Assembly: GCF_002993365.1 (NCBI RefSeq)
Contig: NZ_PVNP01000046.1
Span: 1 to 58,068 of the forward strand
Direction of reading: 5' to 3'
Origin: Marisediminitalea alba
GTDB lineage: Bacteria; Pseudomonadota; Gammaproteobacteria; Enterobacterales; Alteromonadaceae
DNA length: 58,068 bases
This document shows, piece after piece, positions 47,276 through 58,068 of this stretch. Numbering within the stretch: position 1 is the first letter of the stretch; every line of letters starts with the position of its first letter. The notes under the pieces were generated by a model. It saw only the letters and a list, made by a program, of their open reading frames with translations, searched no databases and was not told the origin of the DNA. Both the position numbers and the translations under genes were made by a program.

Positions 47276-47665
47276 TCAGCGCTCCTTATTCTGACGCAAC
47301 CGTTCACGTTGCGCCTGAATCATTGATTCCAGAGCATCAAGCTCCTGCTCTTCAAATTGTCCTGAATATGATTGGAATGCATTAATAAATACATTTTCAT
47401 CCATTGCGGTAAAGTCACGTGTTGCATTGTCGATAAGCGTCGCAATCAGACTTTCGCGCTCTACCCGCGGTGTATAAAAATACGCGTGTCCCTGTTTATG
47501 GCGGTCGAGTAGTTTCTTTTTATATAACCGCTCTAACGTTGTCTGGATGGTATTGAGGTTACCGCCTTTATTGCGGGTGAGTGCCGCAAATACCGTTTTG
47601 ACATCGGCAGGCGACCGTTGCCATAAATAATTCAGTACTTGTTTCTCTAAGTCACCTAATACCAT
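47276..47665 (-). CDS. BlaI/MecI/CopY family repressor (first of two)
   Basis: A 129-residue winged-helix repressor. The family start, LGDLEKQVLNYLWQRSPADVKTV, leads into the recognition region NLNTIQTTLERLYKKKLL (about 36-53). The wing HKQGHAYFYTPRVERE and a C-terminal dimerisation helix pair follow. In BlaI the dimer domain is cut by BlaR1. In this protein ENVFINAFQSY (about 88-98) lies in the comparable region and contains an Asn-Ala-Phe. It is followed after one base by the M56 protease gene. It lies 151 bp downstream of the RND pump gene and is about half identical by eye to the second repressor at 53545. Confidence 0.9.
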   Translation of the reverse strand: MVLGDLEKQVLNYLWQRSPADVKTVFAALTRNKGGNLNTIQTTLERLYKKKLLDRHKQGHAYFYTPRVERESLIATLIDNATRDFTAMDENVFINAFQSYSGQFEEQELDALESMIQAQRERLRQNKER

Positions 47666-47683
47666 CAGACGTTTCCTTAGTGT

Positions 47684-47693
47684 CTAATCTTAG
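47684..47693. promoter_or_regulatory. Short palindrome before the first BlaI gene
   Basis: CTAATCTTAG (CTAA-TC-TTAG) lies 19 bp before the ATG of the BlaI gene at 47665, within a repeated ACTAAG context. Farther up are AGCAT-AAA-ATGCT (47742-47754) and AGGCAATCG (47757-47765); the latter equals the spacer and half-arm of site A. These could be repressor contacts, but none is a full copy of the site A palindrome. Confidence 0.3.
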
Positions 47694-47816
47694 TCTTGCA
47701 TAACCGCGCAACATTGAATTTCTTTTTTGCTATCTGTTTTAAGCATAAAATGCTGTAGGCAATCGAACCGCACCATTAACTACTGAGCGGCCCGGCCGCG
47801 CGTTTCGCTTGACCAA

Positions 47817-50948
<3,132 letters not shown>

Positions 50949-50955
50949 TCAGCTC

Positions 50956-52194
50956 CTAGTGGTCGTGAGAAGCGCCGGACTTTTCAATGTCGGCTTTAAG
51001 AATAAAACTGTTTTCAGTGACATATTCAGTACCCGGTTCAAGTCCGCCAAGTACCTCGATCCACTCCCCACCTTCGCGGCCAAGTTCAAGCATACGGACT
51101 TCGTACTGCTCACCCACTTTGGCATACACGACAGTGAAATCACGAAATCCCTGTAATCCAACTTTTTTAACCGCCAGCGGCACATCAATATTGGCGACAT
51201 TGATACGGGCTTTCACAAAACTACCGGTGGTTAAACGGCGATCCGGATCGGCCACTTCAACCCACACAATACGCGCTTGATCATCACGAACATTGGGTTC
51301 AATAAACGATACTTTGCTCATTACCGGTTGCTCTGCACCTTCTATCTCCAGGGTAACATCACTGCCGATACTGACTTTGTGATAATCCGCGGGATACACC
51401 GCCAGGCGAGCAATGTACTTATCGGTTCTGGTAAGCGTTAAGAGCGTGCGCCCCTGGGTTTGTTCACCGGTATTGGCTTGCTGGGCAGTAACCACGCCAC
51501 TGACGGGCGCGTTAATTGTGTAGGGTTTTAAACTCTCGTTACTTTCTACCGTAAACAGCGTCTGACCTTTGTTCACCTTGTCACCAAATGCCACATGGCG
51601 ACGCTGTATTTCACCGTCAAAGCGAGCGCTTATGTTTGTTACGGTGCCAGGCGGCAGCGACAATGAGCCATACGCCGGAATCGACTGATGCAATGTTGCT
51701 GCGCCGGCAAATTCTGTGTCGATTTCCATTGCATCCGCCACTGCTTGTTCAATGGTGGTTCGGCCTTCGTAATTTTCATATTCCCAGCGATAGGACTTGC
51801 CGTTATGGCGTGCAGTAACCGTTACATAAAATGAATGGGGTTCATAAATCACCATGTCACCACGCAAAAAGTCGCCCTGAGCACGAAAATTAATATCATC
51901 CACTACATCACCCAAACGGGTGAGTTTAACGTTGAGATCGACCTGCTGAGGATTGACCGGCGTACCATTACTGGTCGCCCAAACCCGAAACTCTGGCGGT
52001 ACACCGGTTTCAAAAATGGCCAGTTCTATGGCAAACCCCTCTTCGCGCAGCATTCTGCCGCGATGTGGTCCTTTTTCAGGCTCTTCCTGGGCAGCTTCTG
52101 CCGGAGCAGATGAAGCAACAGCGCTCGATATTGGGAGTCCCCAGCACAGCATTAGTGCGAGGCTTAACGATGATAATAAATTATTGTTCTTCAT
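50956..52194 (-). CDS. czcB: RND efflux periplasmic adaptor (CzcB type)
   Basis: A membrane-fusion protein of 412 residues if started at ATG 52194, which gives a clean signal peptide (MKNNNLLSSLSLALMLCW, ending SSAVA). An ATG four codons earlier (52206) overlaps the channel gene's stop as ATGA and is also possible. The first domain (GPHRGRMLREEGFAIELAIFE, about 45-65) is the extra N-terminal domain seen in CzcB-like adaptors. The barrel-sandwich segments are IQRRHVAFGDKVNKG and NAPVSGVVTAQQANTGEQ. The C-terminus is GASHDH with two His residues. It connects the pump encoded next to the TolC-type channel encoded before it. Confidence 0.9.
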   Translation of the reverse strand: MKNNNLLSSLSLALMLCWGLPISSAVASSAPAEAAQEEPEKGPHRGRMLREEGFAIELAIFETGVPPEFRVWATSNGTPVNPQQVDLNVKLTRLGDVVDDINFRAQGDFLRGDMVIYEPHSFYVTVTARHNGKSYRWEYENYEGRTTIEQAVADAMEIDTEFAGAATLHQSIPAYGSLSLPPGTVTNISARFDGEIQRRHVAFGDKVNKGQTLFTVESNESLKPYTINAPVSGVVTAQQANTGEQTQGRTLLTLTRTDKYIARLAVYPADYHKVSIGSDVTLEIEGAEQPVMSKVSFIEPNVRDDQARIVWVEVADPDRRLTTGSFVKARINVANIDVPLAVKKVGLQGFRDFTVVYAKVGEQYEVRMLELGREGGEWIEVLGGLEPGTEYVTENSFILKADIEKSGASHDH

Positions 52195-52202
52195 AGTTGG
52201 TC

Positions 52203-53486
52203 TCATTGGGAAAGCGAAGTGCCGGTGAGGCGCTGAATTTCGATATGCTGTAAGTGCAGGCTCTGATAAGCATCCAGTAACTGTGACTGCGCACTGAGTA
52301 ATTCATGGCGTACATCACTCCACTGGTTGTAACTTAACTGACCTAGCTCAAACGCTTTTCTGGCTTCCGAAAGCGCTGATTCGAGAGTGGGGACGATGCG
52401 GGTATCAACCGTTTCAATGACATGCATTGAGTGCTTCATTTCCTGAAGCAACACATACAGTTGGGCATCAAGCTGTTGCATTAAGGAGGCCTGTTGACTG
52501 TTAAGCACTTCCTGCTGCGCTTGTAAGGCGGCGATAGTACCAGCGTTGTAATCGGCGTTGCCCCAGGGAATGGTGATGCCAGCAACAAAGCCAAAATCGT
52601 CAGTGGTTTCGTATCGTCTGAGACCGGCTGATAATTGCCATTGGGGACGGGCTTCGATACGGGCTCGTTCAATTTGTGATTGCGCGATACGCTGAGCCGT
52701 AGCAAAACGTTGTACACTGGGGTTACGCTTTAATGCATCTACATAGGGCTGGGCAGCAGGTATAACTGGTAAATCGAGCAAATCACCTGATAACCGGAGG
52801 TGGGTGTCTGGTTGTCCCCACAGTGCACTTAGCTGATACTTTGACGCCTGTATATCATGCGTTAAGTCTTCTACCGCCAGTTCACGTCTGACAAGCTCTG
52901 CCTCTCCCAGTTTACGTTCGATTTCCGAGCCTTTCCCCGCGGCGATCCGCTCGTTAATAGCACTTAACACGTCTTTGGCCTGTTCTACTGCGAGCTTATT
53001 AAGGGTCAGGCGTTCAGTTTTAATCAGTACTTCAATAAATTGGCGGGCCGCTAACGCGGCCAAATCCAGCGCTCTGATCTGTTTGTCGAGCAGTAACTGA
53101 TCAGCTTCGCTTTCGATAGCTTTCACCCGACTGTCAATTTGTGCCTGTTCCAGTAGCCAGGAGAAAGTCAGCGTTGTTTGCATACTTTTCAGCCCGCTGT
53201 AATCGCCGCTTCCCATGGCGTCTTCCATCATCAGGCCAATTTGCGGTCGTTGTGCGGTAGCTGCTTGTCTGATGCGCCCCTGCAACACATCCTGTTGCTT
53301 CACCAGTGCTTTTAAGTCAGCATGATTATTCATAGTGAGTGTTAACACATCACTCATTGATAATAATGGTGACGGTACGGTTTCTGCTGCAAACACAGAC
53401 AGACTAACCAGGCATCCCATCAATCCGGCAAAAAACCGACCAGCAATCGGTTTTTTACATACTTTTCGCTGTGGCACTTTTTTCAT
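52203..53486 (-). CDS. czcC: TolC family outer-membrane channel (CzcC type)
   Basis: A 427-residue outer-membrane efflux channel. The N-terminus is long and basic (MKKVPQRKVCKKPIAGRFF), with the hydrophobic core GLMGCLVSLSVFA and cleavage near FAAE. Two OEP repeats rich in Gln/Ala helices follow (e.g. QARPQIGLMMED-like strands, then LALAALAARQFIEVL-type helix). The ribosome-binding site AAGGTAAG is good. The codons for KKPIAGRFF contain the palindrome of site B, so the DNA motif sits inside the coding sequence. It is 58 bp after the second BlaI gene and overlaps the adaptor gene. Confidence 0.88.
   Translation of the reverse strand: MKKVPQRKVCKKPIAGRFFAGLMGCLVSLSVFAAETVPSPLLSMSDVLTLTMNNHADLKALVKQQDVLQGRIRQAATAQRPQIGLMMEDAMGSGDYSGLKSMQTTLTFSWLLEQAQIDSRVKAIESEADQLLLDKQIRALDLAALAARQFIEVLIKTERLTLNKLAVEQAKDVLSAINERIAAGKGSEIERKLGEAELVRRELAVEDLTHDIQASKYQLSALWGQPDTHLRLSGDLLDLPVIPAAQPYVDALKRNPSVQRFATAQRIAQSQIERARIEARPQWQLSAGLRRYETTDDFGFVAGITIPWGNADYNAGTIAALQAQQEVLNSQQASLMQQLDAQLYVLLQEMKHSMHVIETVDTRIVPTLESALSEARKAFELGQLSYNQWSDVRHELLSAQSQLLDAYQSLHLQHIEIQRLTGTSLSQ
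53430..53456. promoter_or_regulatory. Palindrome site B (AAAAAACCGA-N7-TCGGTTTTTT)
   Basis: Perfect 10-bp arms surround the spacer CCAGCAA, 30-57 bases inside the channel gene. It matches site A (53970-53992) in the inner eight bases of both arms and in five of seven spacer bases. It could be an operator that blocks transcription, or a hairpin followed by T6 acting as an attenuator in the early mRNA. Confidence 0.6.
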
Positions 53487-53544
53487 TACTTACCTTATTC
53501 TTTAACAGCTAAATTCGACTGAACCTGAGGTCATGCTTAACAGG

Positions 53545-53928
53545 TTATTTTTTATGATTACGTAACGAGCGCTGTTGCTCAATGAGCTGCTCGAGCGCAT
53601 CTAGCTCGTTGTCATCCAAACTCGCCGACACTGATCCAAACGCAGCGATAAGGCTATTTTCACCTTCTTCAATAAAGTCACTGGTAACATTACTGATCAA
53701 CTTATTTATCAGCCCTTCACGGTCGACTTTGGGTTGGTAAAGGTAAGCATGCCCGTGCTTTCGCCTACTTAAAACACCCTTTTTGAATAACCTCTCTAAC
53801 GCACTTTGTACTGTATTAAGCGAACTTTGACGTGTCTGACTTACCACGCGATGCACCTGTTTAACATCTGCCTCCGATGTTTGCCAAAGATACTTAAGAA
53901 CTAGTTTTTCTAAATCACCGAATTGCAT
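53545..53928 (-). CDS. BlaI/MecI/CopY family repressor (second of two)
   Basis: A 127-residue winged-helix repressor. The start at 53928 follows AGAGG. It opens FGDLEKLVLKYLWQTSEADVKQV, and the recognition region is SLNTVQSALERLFKKGVL, followed by KHGHAYLYQPKVDRE. It lacks a neighbouring M56 protease of its own; the only one in the window follows its paralogue at 47276. It stands first in the minus-strand unit that continues with czcC, czcB and czcA. Site A lies 42-64 bp upstream of its ATG, so it may regulate itself and the pump. Confidence 0.9.
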   Translation of the reverse strand: MQFGDLEKLVLKYLWQTSEADVKQVHRVVSQTRQSSLNTVQSALERLFKKGVLSRRKHGHAYLYQPKVDREGLINKLISNVTSDFIEEGENSLIAAFGSVSASLDDNELDALEQLIEQQRSLRNHKK

Positions 53929-53969
53929 TTTATTGCCTCTGAACACTTTTAACACATGCTCGCAAAATG

Positions 53970-53992
53970 AAAACCGACAGGCAATCGGTTTT
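53970..53992. promoter_or_regulatory. Palindrome site A (AAAACCGA-N7-TCGGTTTT)
   Basis: Perfect 8-bp arms surround CAGGCAA, 42 bp before the ATG of the second BlaI gene. Similar sites B (53430) and C (46259) mark the starts of czcC and the HupE unit. The placement suggests the operator of a BlaI-type dimer; a leader hairpin is an alternative because T-rich sequence follows on the minus strand. Confidence 0.6.
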
Positions 53993-54187
53993 TAACATAA
54001 ACAAATGAACGAATGGGTAATAGTGTAAGGCATTATGCTGGCAGAACTGGTTGTAAGTGGCCTGCCAAACAGAATAAAACTTTAAAAATTTGTCATTAAG
54101 CGTATTTACTGTGGTATAGCAGGCCGAAAAGCGCTGTACTTCCTTATGGTTAGCCAACCTTATTAAGGCGGATAAAGGTTGCGCGGG

Positions 54188-54193
54188 TATAAT
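54188..54193 (+). promoter_or_regulatory. -10 element for the cis/trans isomerase gene
   Basis: A perfect TATAAT preceded by GCGCGGG lies 55 bp before the ATG at 54249. No clear -35 hexamer is seen at the usual distance. Confidence 0.35.
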
Positions 54194-54248
54194 GACCTAA
54201 AACCAGTTATTATCTGTGCGGTAGTTAAATCGTGGTGAGATACGTTGC

Positions 54249-56603
54249 ATGTCAAAACTCATAAAAATAACCTGCCTGTTGCTGATAGCCTGCGCCATTG
54301 GCTGCACCCCGGCCATCGTCGAGCAGGAAAGTGTGACCTCTCCCTACGATAATCCGCCTACTGATCCGGACAATACCTTCAGCCAGACTATTCAGCCCAT
54401 CCTCGACAAGCGTTGTGTGGTGTGCCACGCCTGCTACGATGCGCCCTGTCAGTTGAAACTCGGCAGCTACGAAGGCATCACCCGCGGTGCCAATAAAGCA
54501 CCGGTCTATCATGGCGATCGTCTGCTGGCCGACAGCCCAAGCCGCTTATTTATCGATGCGCAAAGCCCGGGAGAATGGCGTGGCAAAGACTTTTATCCTG
54601 TACTCGACGAAATCAGCGAGTTTAATAACCAGCTCAATAATAGCGTGCTGGCCTCCATGCTGGCGCTAAAGCAGTCTCATCCCACTAACACTAACGAACC
54701 CCTTGGCGACAATTTTGAGTTTGATATTAACCGTGAGATGCAGTGCCCGACGGTTGATGAATTCCCCGCATATCAGAAGGATCATCCGCAGTGGGGTATG
54801 CCTTATGGTTTACCGGCCATTGCTCAGAAGGAACATGAACAAATCATGGCCTGGCTACAGGCAGGCGCACCCGCGTCGGAACCTGCTCCGGTGCCGGCTT
54901 CAGATCAGCAAGGAATAGCCAGGTGGGAAGCTTTTCTCAATCAGGATTCTTACAAACATCAGCTGGTCAGTCGCTACCTTTATGAGCACTTGTTTATTGC
55001 GCACATCTATTTTGAGGATAAACAGGGCGACACCCGCTTTTACTCCTTACAACGAGCACTGACACCGCCGGGCGAGCCTTTTAAGCCGCTGGCAACGAGG
55101 CGCCCTTTCAGCTCACCTTTCTCCGAGCAGGACAGCAATACTAATCAGCGGGTTTACTACCGTTTTATGCCGGTTACAAACACCATCGTCAGCAAGTTAC
55201 ATATGCCCATTAAGCTCGACGAAGACCGCATGGAAAAATGGCAGGGCTGGTTTATTGAACCCGAATATGAGGTTTCAGAGTTACCCGGCTACGCGCCGGA
55301 AGTTGCTGCCAATCCGTTTGTGGCGTTTGCTCAAATCCCGGTTACGTCGCGCTACCGGTTTATGATTGACGAAGCTCAGTACACCATTATGCAATTTATT
55401 AAGGGGCCGGTTTGTCGTGGTCAAATTGCCCTTAACGTAATCAACGATCATTTCTGGGTGATGTTTTTAAATCCGTCCAGTGACATTCTGGAGCATCAGG
55501 ATGCATTTTTACGCACCGCGCGTAATACCATCAGCATGCCCGCCGAAGAACAATCTAACGCCATGCCCACCAACTGGATAAAGTACGCCAGGCAGGAGCG
55601 TCAATATCTGGAAGCCCGCAGTCAGTATATTGCGCAGCACGCCCAGGACGAAGTGCCTCTCGATTTAGACATCATCTGGCAGGGCGACGGTGAAAATGAA
55701 AATGCTGGCCTGACGATTTTGCGCCATTACGATGCCGCCACCGTAGTAAAAGGCTTAGTGGGTGAGCGCCCACAAACAGCATGGATCATTACTTACCCGC
55801 TGTTTGAGCGCATTCACTACTTACTGGTGGCGGGCTATAATGTGTACGGCAATGTCGGCCACCAGCTTAACAGCCGTATCTACATGGACTTTTTGCGGAT
55901 GGAAGGGGAGTTTAATTTTCTTTCGTTGTTGCCGGCGCAAACCCGCCAGACGGTGTGGGATAAATGGTATCGGGGCGTGGTCAGCCCGGTGGAGAAATAT
56001 GTTGCCGATGGCCACCAGCTAAGTGGCGAAACGGCCATGACATTCAACACCGAAGAGCCTCTCAATGAATTATATCAGCGGGTAAAACACCACCTCGCCG
56101 ATGTGCTGAGCCCGCGTCATGAGCTGTCTAACGGCTTCACCGACGATACCAGTTTAACCGCGCTGGAGCGTATTACGGCGACCAACGGCATTCCGGCCTC
56201 GTTGTTGCCACAGAGCAGTATCGTGCTGGTAGAAGATGAAAGCGGCGAGGTTAAGCATGTCTATACGTTGCTAAGCAATAACGCCTATACCAATATCTCG
56301 CATATTATTGCTGAGGATGCCAGACGCCTGCCGGAAGAAGATACACTAACCCTGGCTTATGGTTTTGCCACCTCACACCCCAATGCCATTTTTCACCTGA
56401 GCGAACAACAGTTGCCCGCCTTTAGTGAGCACATTGCCGGTTTGCAAAACGAGGCCGACCTGCAGCGACTATATGAAACATTCGGCGTACGACGCACTGC
56501 CACCGATTTCTGGCAGGTCAGCGATACCATTCATCAGTGGTACAGCAAAACCTATCCACTGGAGTTTGGTTACCTGGACTATAACCGGCTGACTAACTGG
56601 TAG
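54249..56603 (+). CDS. cti: Fatty acid cis/trans isomerase
   Basis: A 784-residue periplasmic haem enzyme that turns cis-unsaturated fatty acids of membrane phospholipids into trans forms, stiffening the membrane under solvent, heat or metal stress. The N-terminus has a lipoprotein-like signal with Cys19 after AIG. The c-type haem site CVVCH is at 56-60, directly followed by ACYDAPCQLKL, which is diagnostic for Cti. Length matches the Pseudomonas and Vibrio enzymes (about 760-780). No haem-maturation partner is needed locally. It stands alone, divergent from the metal-efflux block; both respond to envelope stress, but coregulation is not shown. Confidence 0.93.
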   Translation: MSKLIKITCLLLIACAIGCTPAIVEQESVTSPYDNPPTDPDNTFSQTIQPILDKRCVVCHACYDAPCQLKLGSYEGITRGANKAPVYHGDRLLADSPSRLFIDAQSPGEWRGKDFYPVLDEISEFNNQLNNSVLASMLALKQSHPTNTNEPLGDNFEFDINREMQCPTVDEFPAYQKDHPQWGMPYGLPAIAQKEHEQIMAWLQAGAPASEPAPVPASDQQGIARWEAFLNQDSYKHQLVSRYLYEHLFIAHIYFEDKQGDTRFYSLQRALTPPGEPFKPLATRRPFSSPFSEQDSNTNQRVYYRFMPVTNTIVSKLHMPIKLDEDRMEKWQGWFIEPEYEVSELPGYAPEVAANPFVAFAQIPVTSRYRFMIDEAQYTIMQFIKGPVCRGQIALNVINDHFWVMFLNPSSDILEHQDAFLRTARNTISMPAEEQSNAMPTNWIKYARQERQYLEARSQYIAQHAQDEVPLDLDIIWQGDGENENAGLTILRHYDAATVVKGLVGERPQTAWIITYPLFERIHYLLVAGYNVYGNVGHQLNSRIYMDFLRMEGEFNFLSLLPAQTRQTVWDKWYRGVVSPVEKYVADGHQLSGETAMTFNTEEPLNELYQRVKHHLADVLSPRHELSNGFTDDTSLTALERITATNGIPASLLPQSSIVLVEDESGEVKHVYTLLSNNAYTNISHIIAEDARRLPEEDTLTLAYGFATSHPNAIFHLSEQQLPAFSEHIAGLQNEADLQRLYETFGVRRTATDFWQVSDTIHQWYSKTYPLEFGYLDYNRLTNW

Positions 56604-56613
56604 GCCCGCCGGG

Positions 56614-56637
56614 TTGCCGGTTGCTATCAGCCGGCAA
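56614..56637. terminator. Hairpin between cti and the small membrane protein gene
   Basis: TTGCCGG (56614-56620) and CCGGCAA (56631-56637) form a 7-bp stem with a 10-base loop just after the cti stop. No T-tract follows on either strand, so terminator function is uncertain. Confidence 0.4.
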
Positions 56638-56767
56638 ATACCACCAACTCGATCACGGCAAGGGCCGCCACGCCGGCCAGGGCACAATACATATTAGGGT
56701 CACGTACTTTTTCTTTTAGCCAGCCGTGCAGCTTTACTGAGGCTGTCTTTTGTATCATGGCAGACAT
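56627..56767 (-). CDS. Small membrane protein (46 residues)
   Basis: A short unrecognised gene supported by its translation signals. AAGGAG lies seven bases before ATG 56767. The frame then reads MSAMIQKTASVKLHGW and KEKVRDPNMYC, and ends in one hydrophobic span, ALAGVAALAVIELVVFAG. The basic first half and C-terminal membrane span suggest a tail-anchored inner-membrane protein. It faces cti head to tail, with its stop inside the hairpin at 56614-56637. The AT-rich 56768-57046 region would hold its promoter. Function is unknown. Confidence 0.65.
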   Translation of the reverse strand: MSAMIQKTASVKLHGWLKEKVRDPNMYCALAGVAALAVIELVVFAG

Positions 56768-57046
56768 ATCTGCACTCCTTAGAACGTAAGCTAAAGCGAT
56801 GCCTGAGTAACACCGTTAACATTAAATTAACAGCCTTTGGATTTTCTGCGTATTAGCCAAATGATTAATTTCTGCACCGACCCTGTTAAAACATTAACAA
56901 ATTAAATAATTACAATGAGTTACTTAATTATTAAAAGTTTCGATAAGTCTTATCAACAACGCTGATAACCCGCTCATAACCACCATTACTGCAGATGATT
57001 TGCTTACCGATACACCTCCCCACATAATAAAAAACAGGGAGGCCTT

Positions 57047-57229
57047 ATGAATCAACTACCACCAGAACCAGAAAAACCCCTTAACAGTGACTGCTGTGGC
57101 GGCGGTGCCTGTTGTCCTTGTGTATGGGATGTTTACTTTGAAAAACTCGCTGAATGGCGGGAAGCCAAGCGGGCGTTAGAAACCCAGGCCGCAGAGACAG
57201 AAGATGGTGCTGCGCAAAAACCTCGTTAA
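57047..57229 (+). CDS. Oxidoreductase-like domain protein (PF09791)
   Basis: A 60-residue protein with the Pro- and Cys-rich N-terminal signature of PF09791, LPPEPEKPLNSDCC, then CCPCVWDVYFEKLAEW. This module is found alone in bacteria and in larger eukaryotic proteins. Its function is unknown; the five cysteines (two CC pairs and CPC) suggest metal or redox binding. The second half is a charged helix (REAKRALETQAAE). A strong GGGAGG lies eight bases before the ATG. It is the first of two genes on this strand before the broken patatin gene. Confidence 0.8.
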   Translation: MNQLPPEPEKPLNSDCCGGGACCPCVWDVYFEKLAEWREAKRALETQAAETEDGAAQKPR

Positions 57230-57317
57230 CGTTGCAGCAAAGGAATAGCTCAAAACCTGTTCACTTTTCAATCATACAGCGCTACCCTGACGGCAGTCTT
57301 TGCAAAGGATGCCGACA

Positions 57318-57812
57318 ATGAGCCAGCTTCAACCTGATTACTTTACCGCAGACAGTGAAGTGCAATCACTGGTCAATCAACTCAAGCAACTGCGCACCAA
57401 GCGCGTGTCCGATATCGTCGATGAAGCGGGTCACCAGTATATCGACCTGGTGATGGAAGGTGGCGGGGTGCTGGGTTTGTCATTGGTTGGCTATACCTAC
57501 GGCCTGGAAGCTGCGGGTATACGTTTTCGGTCGGTGGCCGGCACCTCAGCAGGTGCCATTAATGCTTTACTGGTGCAGGCGCTCGGCACACCGTTTGACG
57601 CTAAAAGCGAAAAGATGATTGCTGCTGTGGCCAATATGCCCATGGCCAGTTTTCAGGATGGCAACAAACTGAGCCGTCTGGCAACAGAGGCCTGGCTGGC
57701 CGGCAAACACTGGTTGTGGAAGTATTCTGTTTCGCTGACTATCCTGCGCTCTTTGCTAAAGGCTATGTTCGGATTAACTGTTGTTGAATCGAAAAGAGCC
57801 TGTTTTCGTTAA
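57318..57812 (+). pseudogene. Patatin-like phospholipase, truncated by IS1595-type insertion
   Basis: The N-terminal 150 residues of a patatin-like acylhydrolase. The start at 57318 has AAGGA eight bases upstream. The oxyanion loop VMEGGGVLGLSLVG (about 40-53) and the nucleophile elbow AGTSAGAIN, with its catalytic Ser, are present. The Asp of the Ser-Asp dyad (usually DGG near the middle) is missing. Host sequence ends near 57770, after LRSLLKAMF. The last codons, to a stop at 57812, are IS sequence. The product should be inactive. Confidence 0.8.
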
Positions 57813-58068
57813 GGTTTTCTGGATTATCCATAAACCTGAACCAACCCAGGTAGTGTTCCAAGTATTTTGTGGCTACTCCGTGAAACCGTTTTATCCACGC
57901 TTTCAGACGGCTGTGATAGGCGTTAACATTTTGAATGTGAAAGACTTTATCTATCACCTTAATTCCTCCTGCCACATCTAAGCGCTTGTGTATTAAATCA
58001 TTTTTCTCAGAAAGAGCTATGTAGGGCTTATAGCCATCACTACACAACACACTGTCTTTCTCTAATTT
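57763..58068 (-). CDS. IS1595-family transposase, C-terminal part
   Basis: The last about 101 residues of a DDE (ISXO2-like) transposase; the gene starts beyond the right edge. Diagnostic segments are LCSDGYKPY, with a catalytic Asp, and then AYHSRLKAWIKRFHGVATKY and YLGWFRFMD. It reads without breaks to a stop at 57763, so this end appears intact. The final codons (QQQLIRT) overlap the terminal repeat or host DNA. Shewanella- and Alteromonas-type IS1595 elements have this ending, from memory. Confidence 0.8.
   Translation of the reverse strand, partial: KLEKDSVLCSDGYKPYIALSEKNDLIHKRLDVAGGIKVIDKVFHIQNVNAYHSRLKAWIKRFHGVATKYLEHYLGWFRFMDNPENLNENRLFSIQQQLIRT
57771..58068 (-). mobile_element. Partial IS1595-family element
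   Basis: The element enters from the right edge and ends near 57771, where GGATTAACTGTTGTTGAATC probably starts its terminal repeat. This is also the point at which the patatin frame loses homology-like sequence. The exact border and target duplication cannot be set because the other end is outside the window. Confidence 0.65.

Larger units (their letters stand above)
53929..54248. other. Divergent control region between BlaI gene and cis/trans isomerase gene
   Basis: No gene was seen in these 320 bp. The region contains site A (53970-53992) near the BlaI gene. A perfect -10 hexamer, TATAAT (54188-54193), lies 55 bp before the isomerase ATG. TTGTCA at 54090-54095 with TATAGC at 54115-54120 is a weaker promoter-like pair. 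The stretch is AT-rich. Confidence 0.55.

Noticed and set aside
57781..57981. Plus-strand open frame inside the right IS element
   Set aside because: It is the antisense of the IS1595-type transposase, whose motifs are clear on the minus strand.

Overview
The window looks like a chromosomal segment of a marine-type gammaproteobacterium, most likely of the Alteromonadales. The clues are TonB-dependent receptors, a tricorn-like protease, an ExoD protein, a fatty-acid cis/trans isomerase, heavy-metal RND pumps, moderate GC and Shewanella/Alteromonas-like IS elements. This placement is inferred from gene content; no rRNA or tRNA gene was seen. Both ends lie inside insertion sequences: an ISAs1-type element at the left, which has cut a lipid A deacylase gene, and an IS1595-type element at the right, which has cut a patatin gene. 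The window is therefore probably an assembly contig bounded by repeats.

Layout. 1-575: IS end and broken pagL-like gene. 843-4290: ExoD protein, chemoreceptor, ketopantoate reductase-like enzyme. 4535-9279: two TonB-dependent receptors. 9421-11256: Lrp-type regulator, glyoxylate/hydroxypyruvate reductase and a small cupin. 11425-17392: first heavy-metal RND system (His/Cys-rich small protein, TolC-type channel, His-rich adaptor, pump). 17406-22614: GNAT, M20 amidohydrolase, aldehyde dehydrogenase and FAD-dependent amine/amino-acid oxidase. 22688-29101: S10 peptidase, a divergent RcnR/DmeR-type sensor and DmeF-type Co/Ni exporter sharing one palindromic operator, and a tricorn-like protease. 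29304-29516: small membrane protein. 29557-36601: HAD enzyme, an FAD oxidase gene interrupted by one amber codon, and a peptide/opine-type ABC transporter. 37145-41087: translationally coupled aminotransferase, tartrate/D-malate-type dehydrogenase and succinate-semialdehyde dehydrogenase. 41179-53928: a long metal-homeostasis block, all on the minus strand. 54249-57229: cis/trans isomerase and small proteins. 57318 to the end: broken patatin gene and IS1595-type transposase.

Two themes dominate. The first is catabolism of an imported amine, amino acid or small peptide: ABC uptake, FAD oxidases, transaminase, aldehyde dehydrogenases, M20 hydrolase, GNAT, cupin and Lrp-type control. It lies in two blocks separated by metal-efflux and peptidase genes. 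The second is metal export and periplasmic metal handling: two tripartite HME-RND pumps, a CDF exporter, CopC/CopD, HupE and DUF4198.

The most unusual part is 41179-53928. A CzcCBA-type pump is bracketed by two BlaI-type repressors, one followed at once by an M56 (BlaR1-like) membrane protease. That protease has no beta-lactam sensor domain but carries a His/Trp-rich predicted periplasmic loop. A palindrome, AAAACCGA-N7-TCGGTTTT, occurs ahead of the first repressor gene and inside the start of the channel gene, and near-perfectly ahead of the HupE unit. My hypothesis is that this is a metal-responsive relative of the BlaR1/BlaI induced-proteolysis switch.
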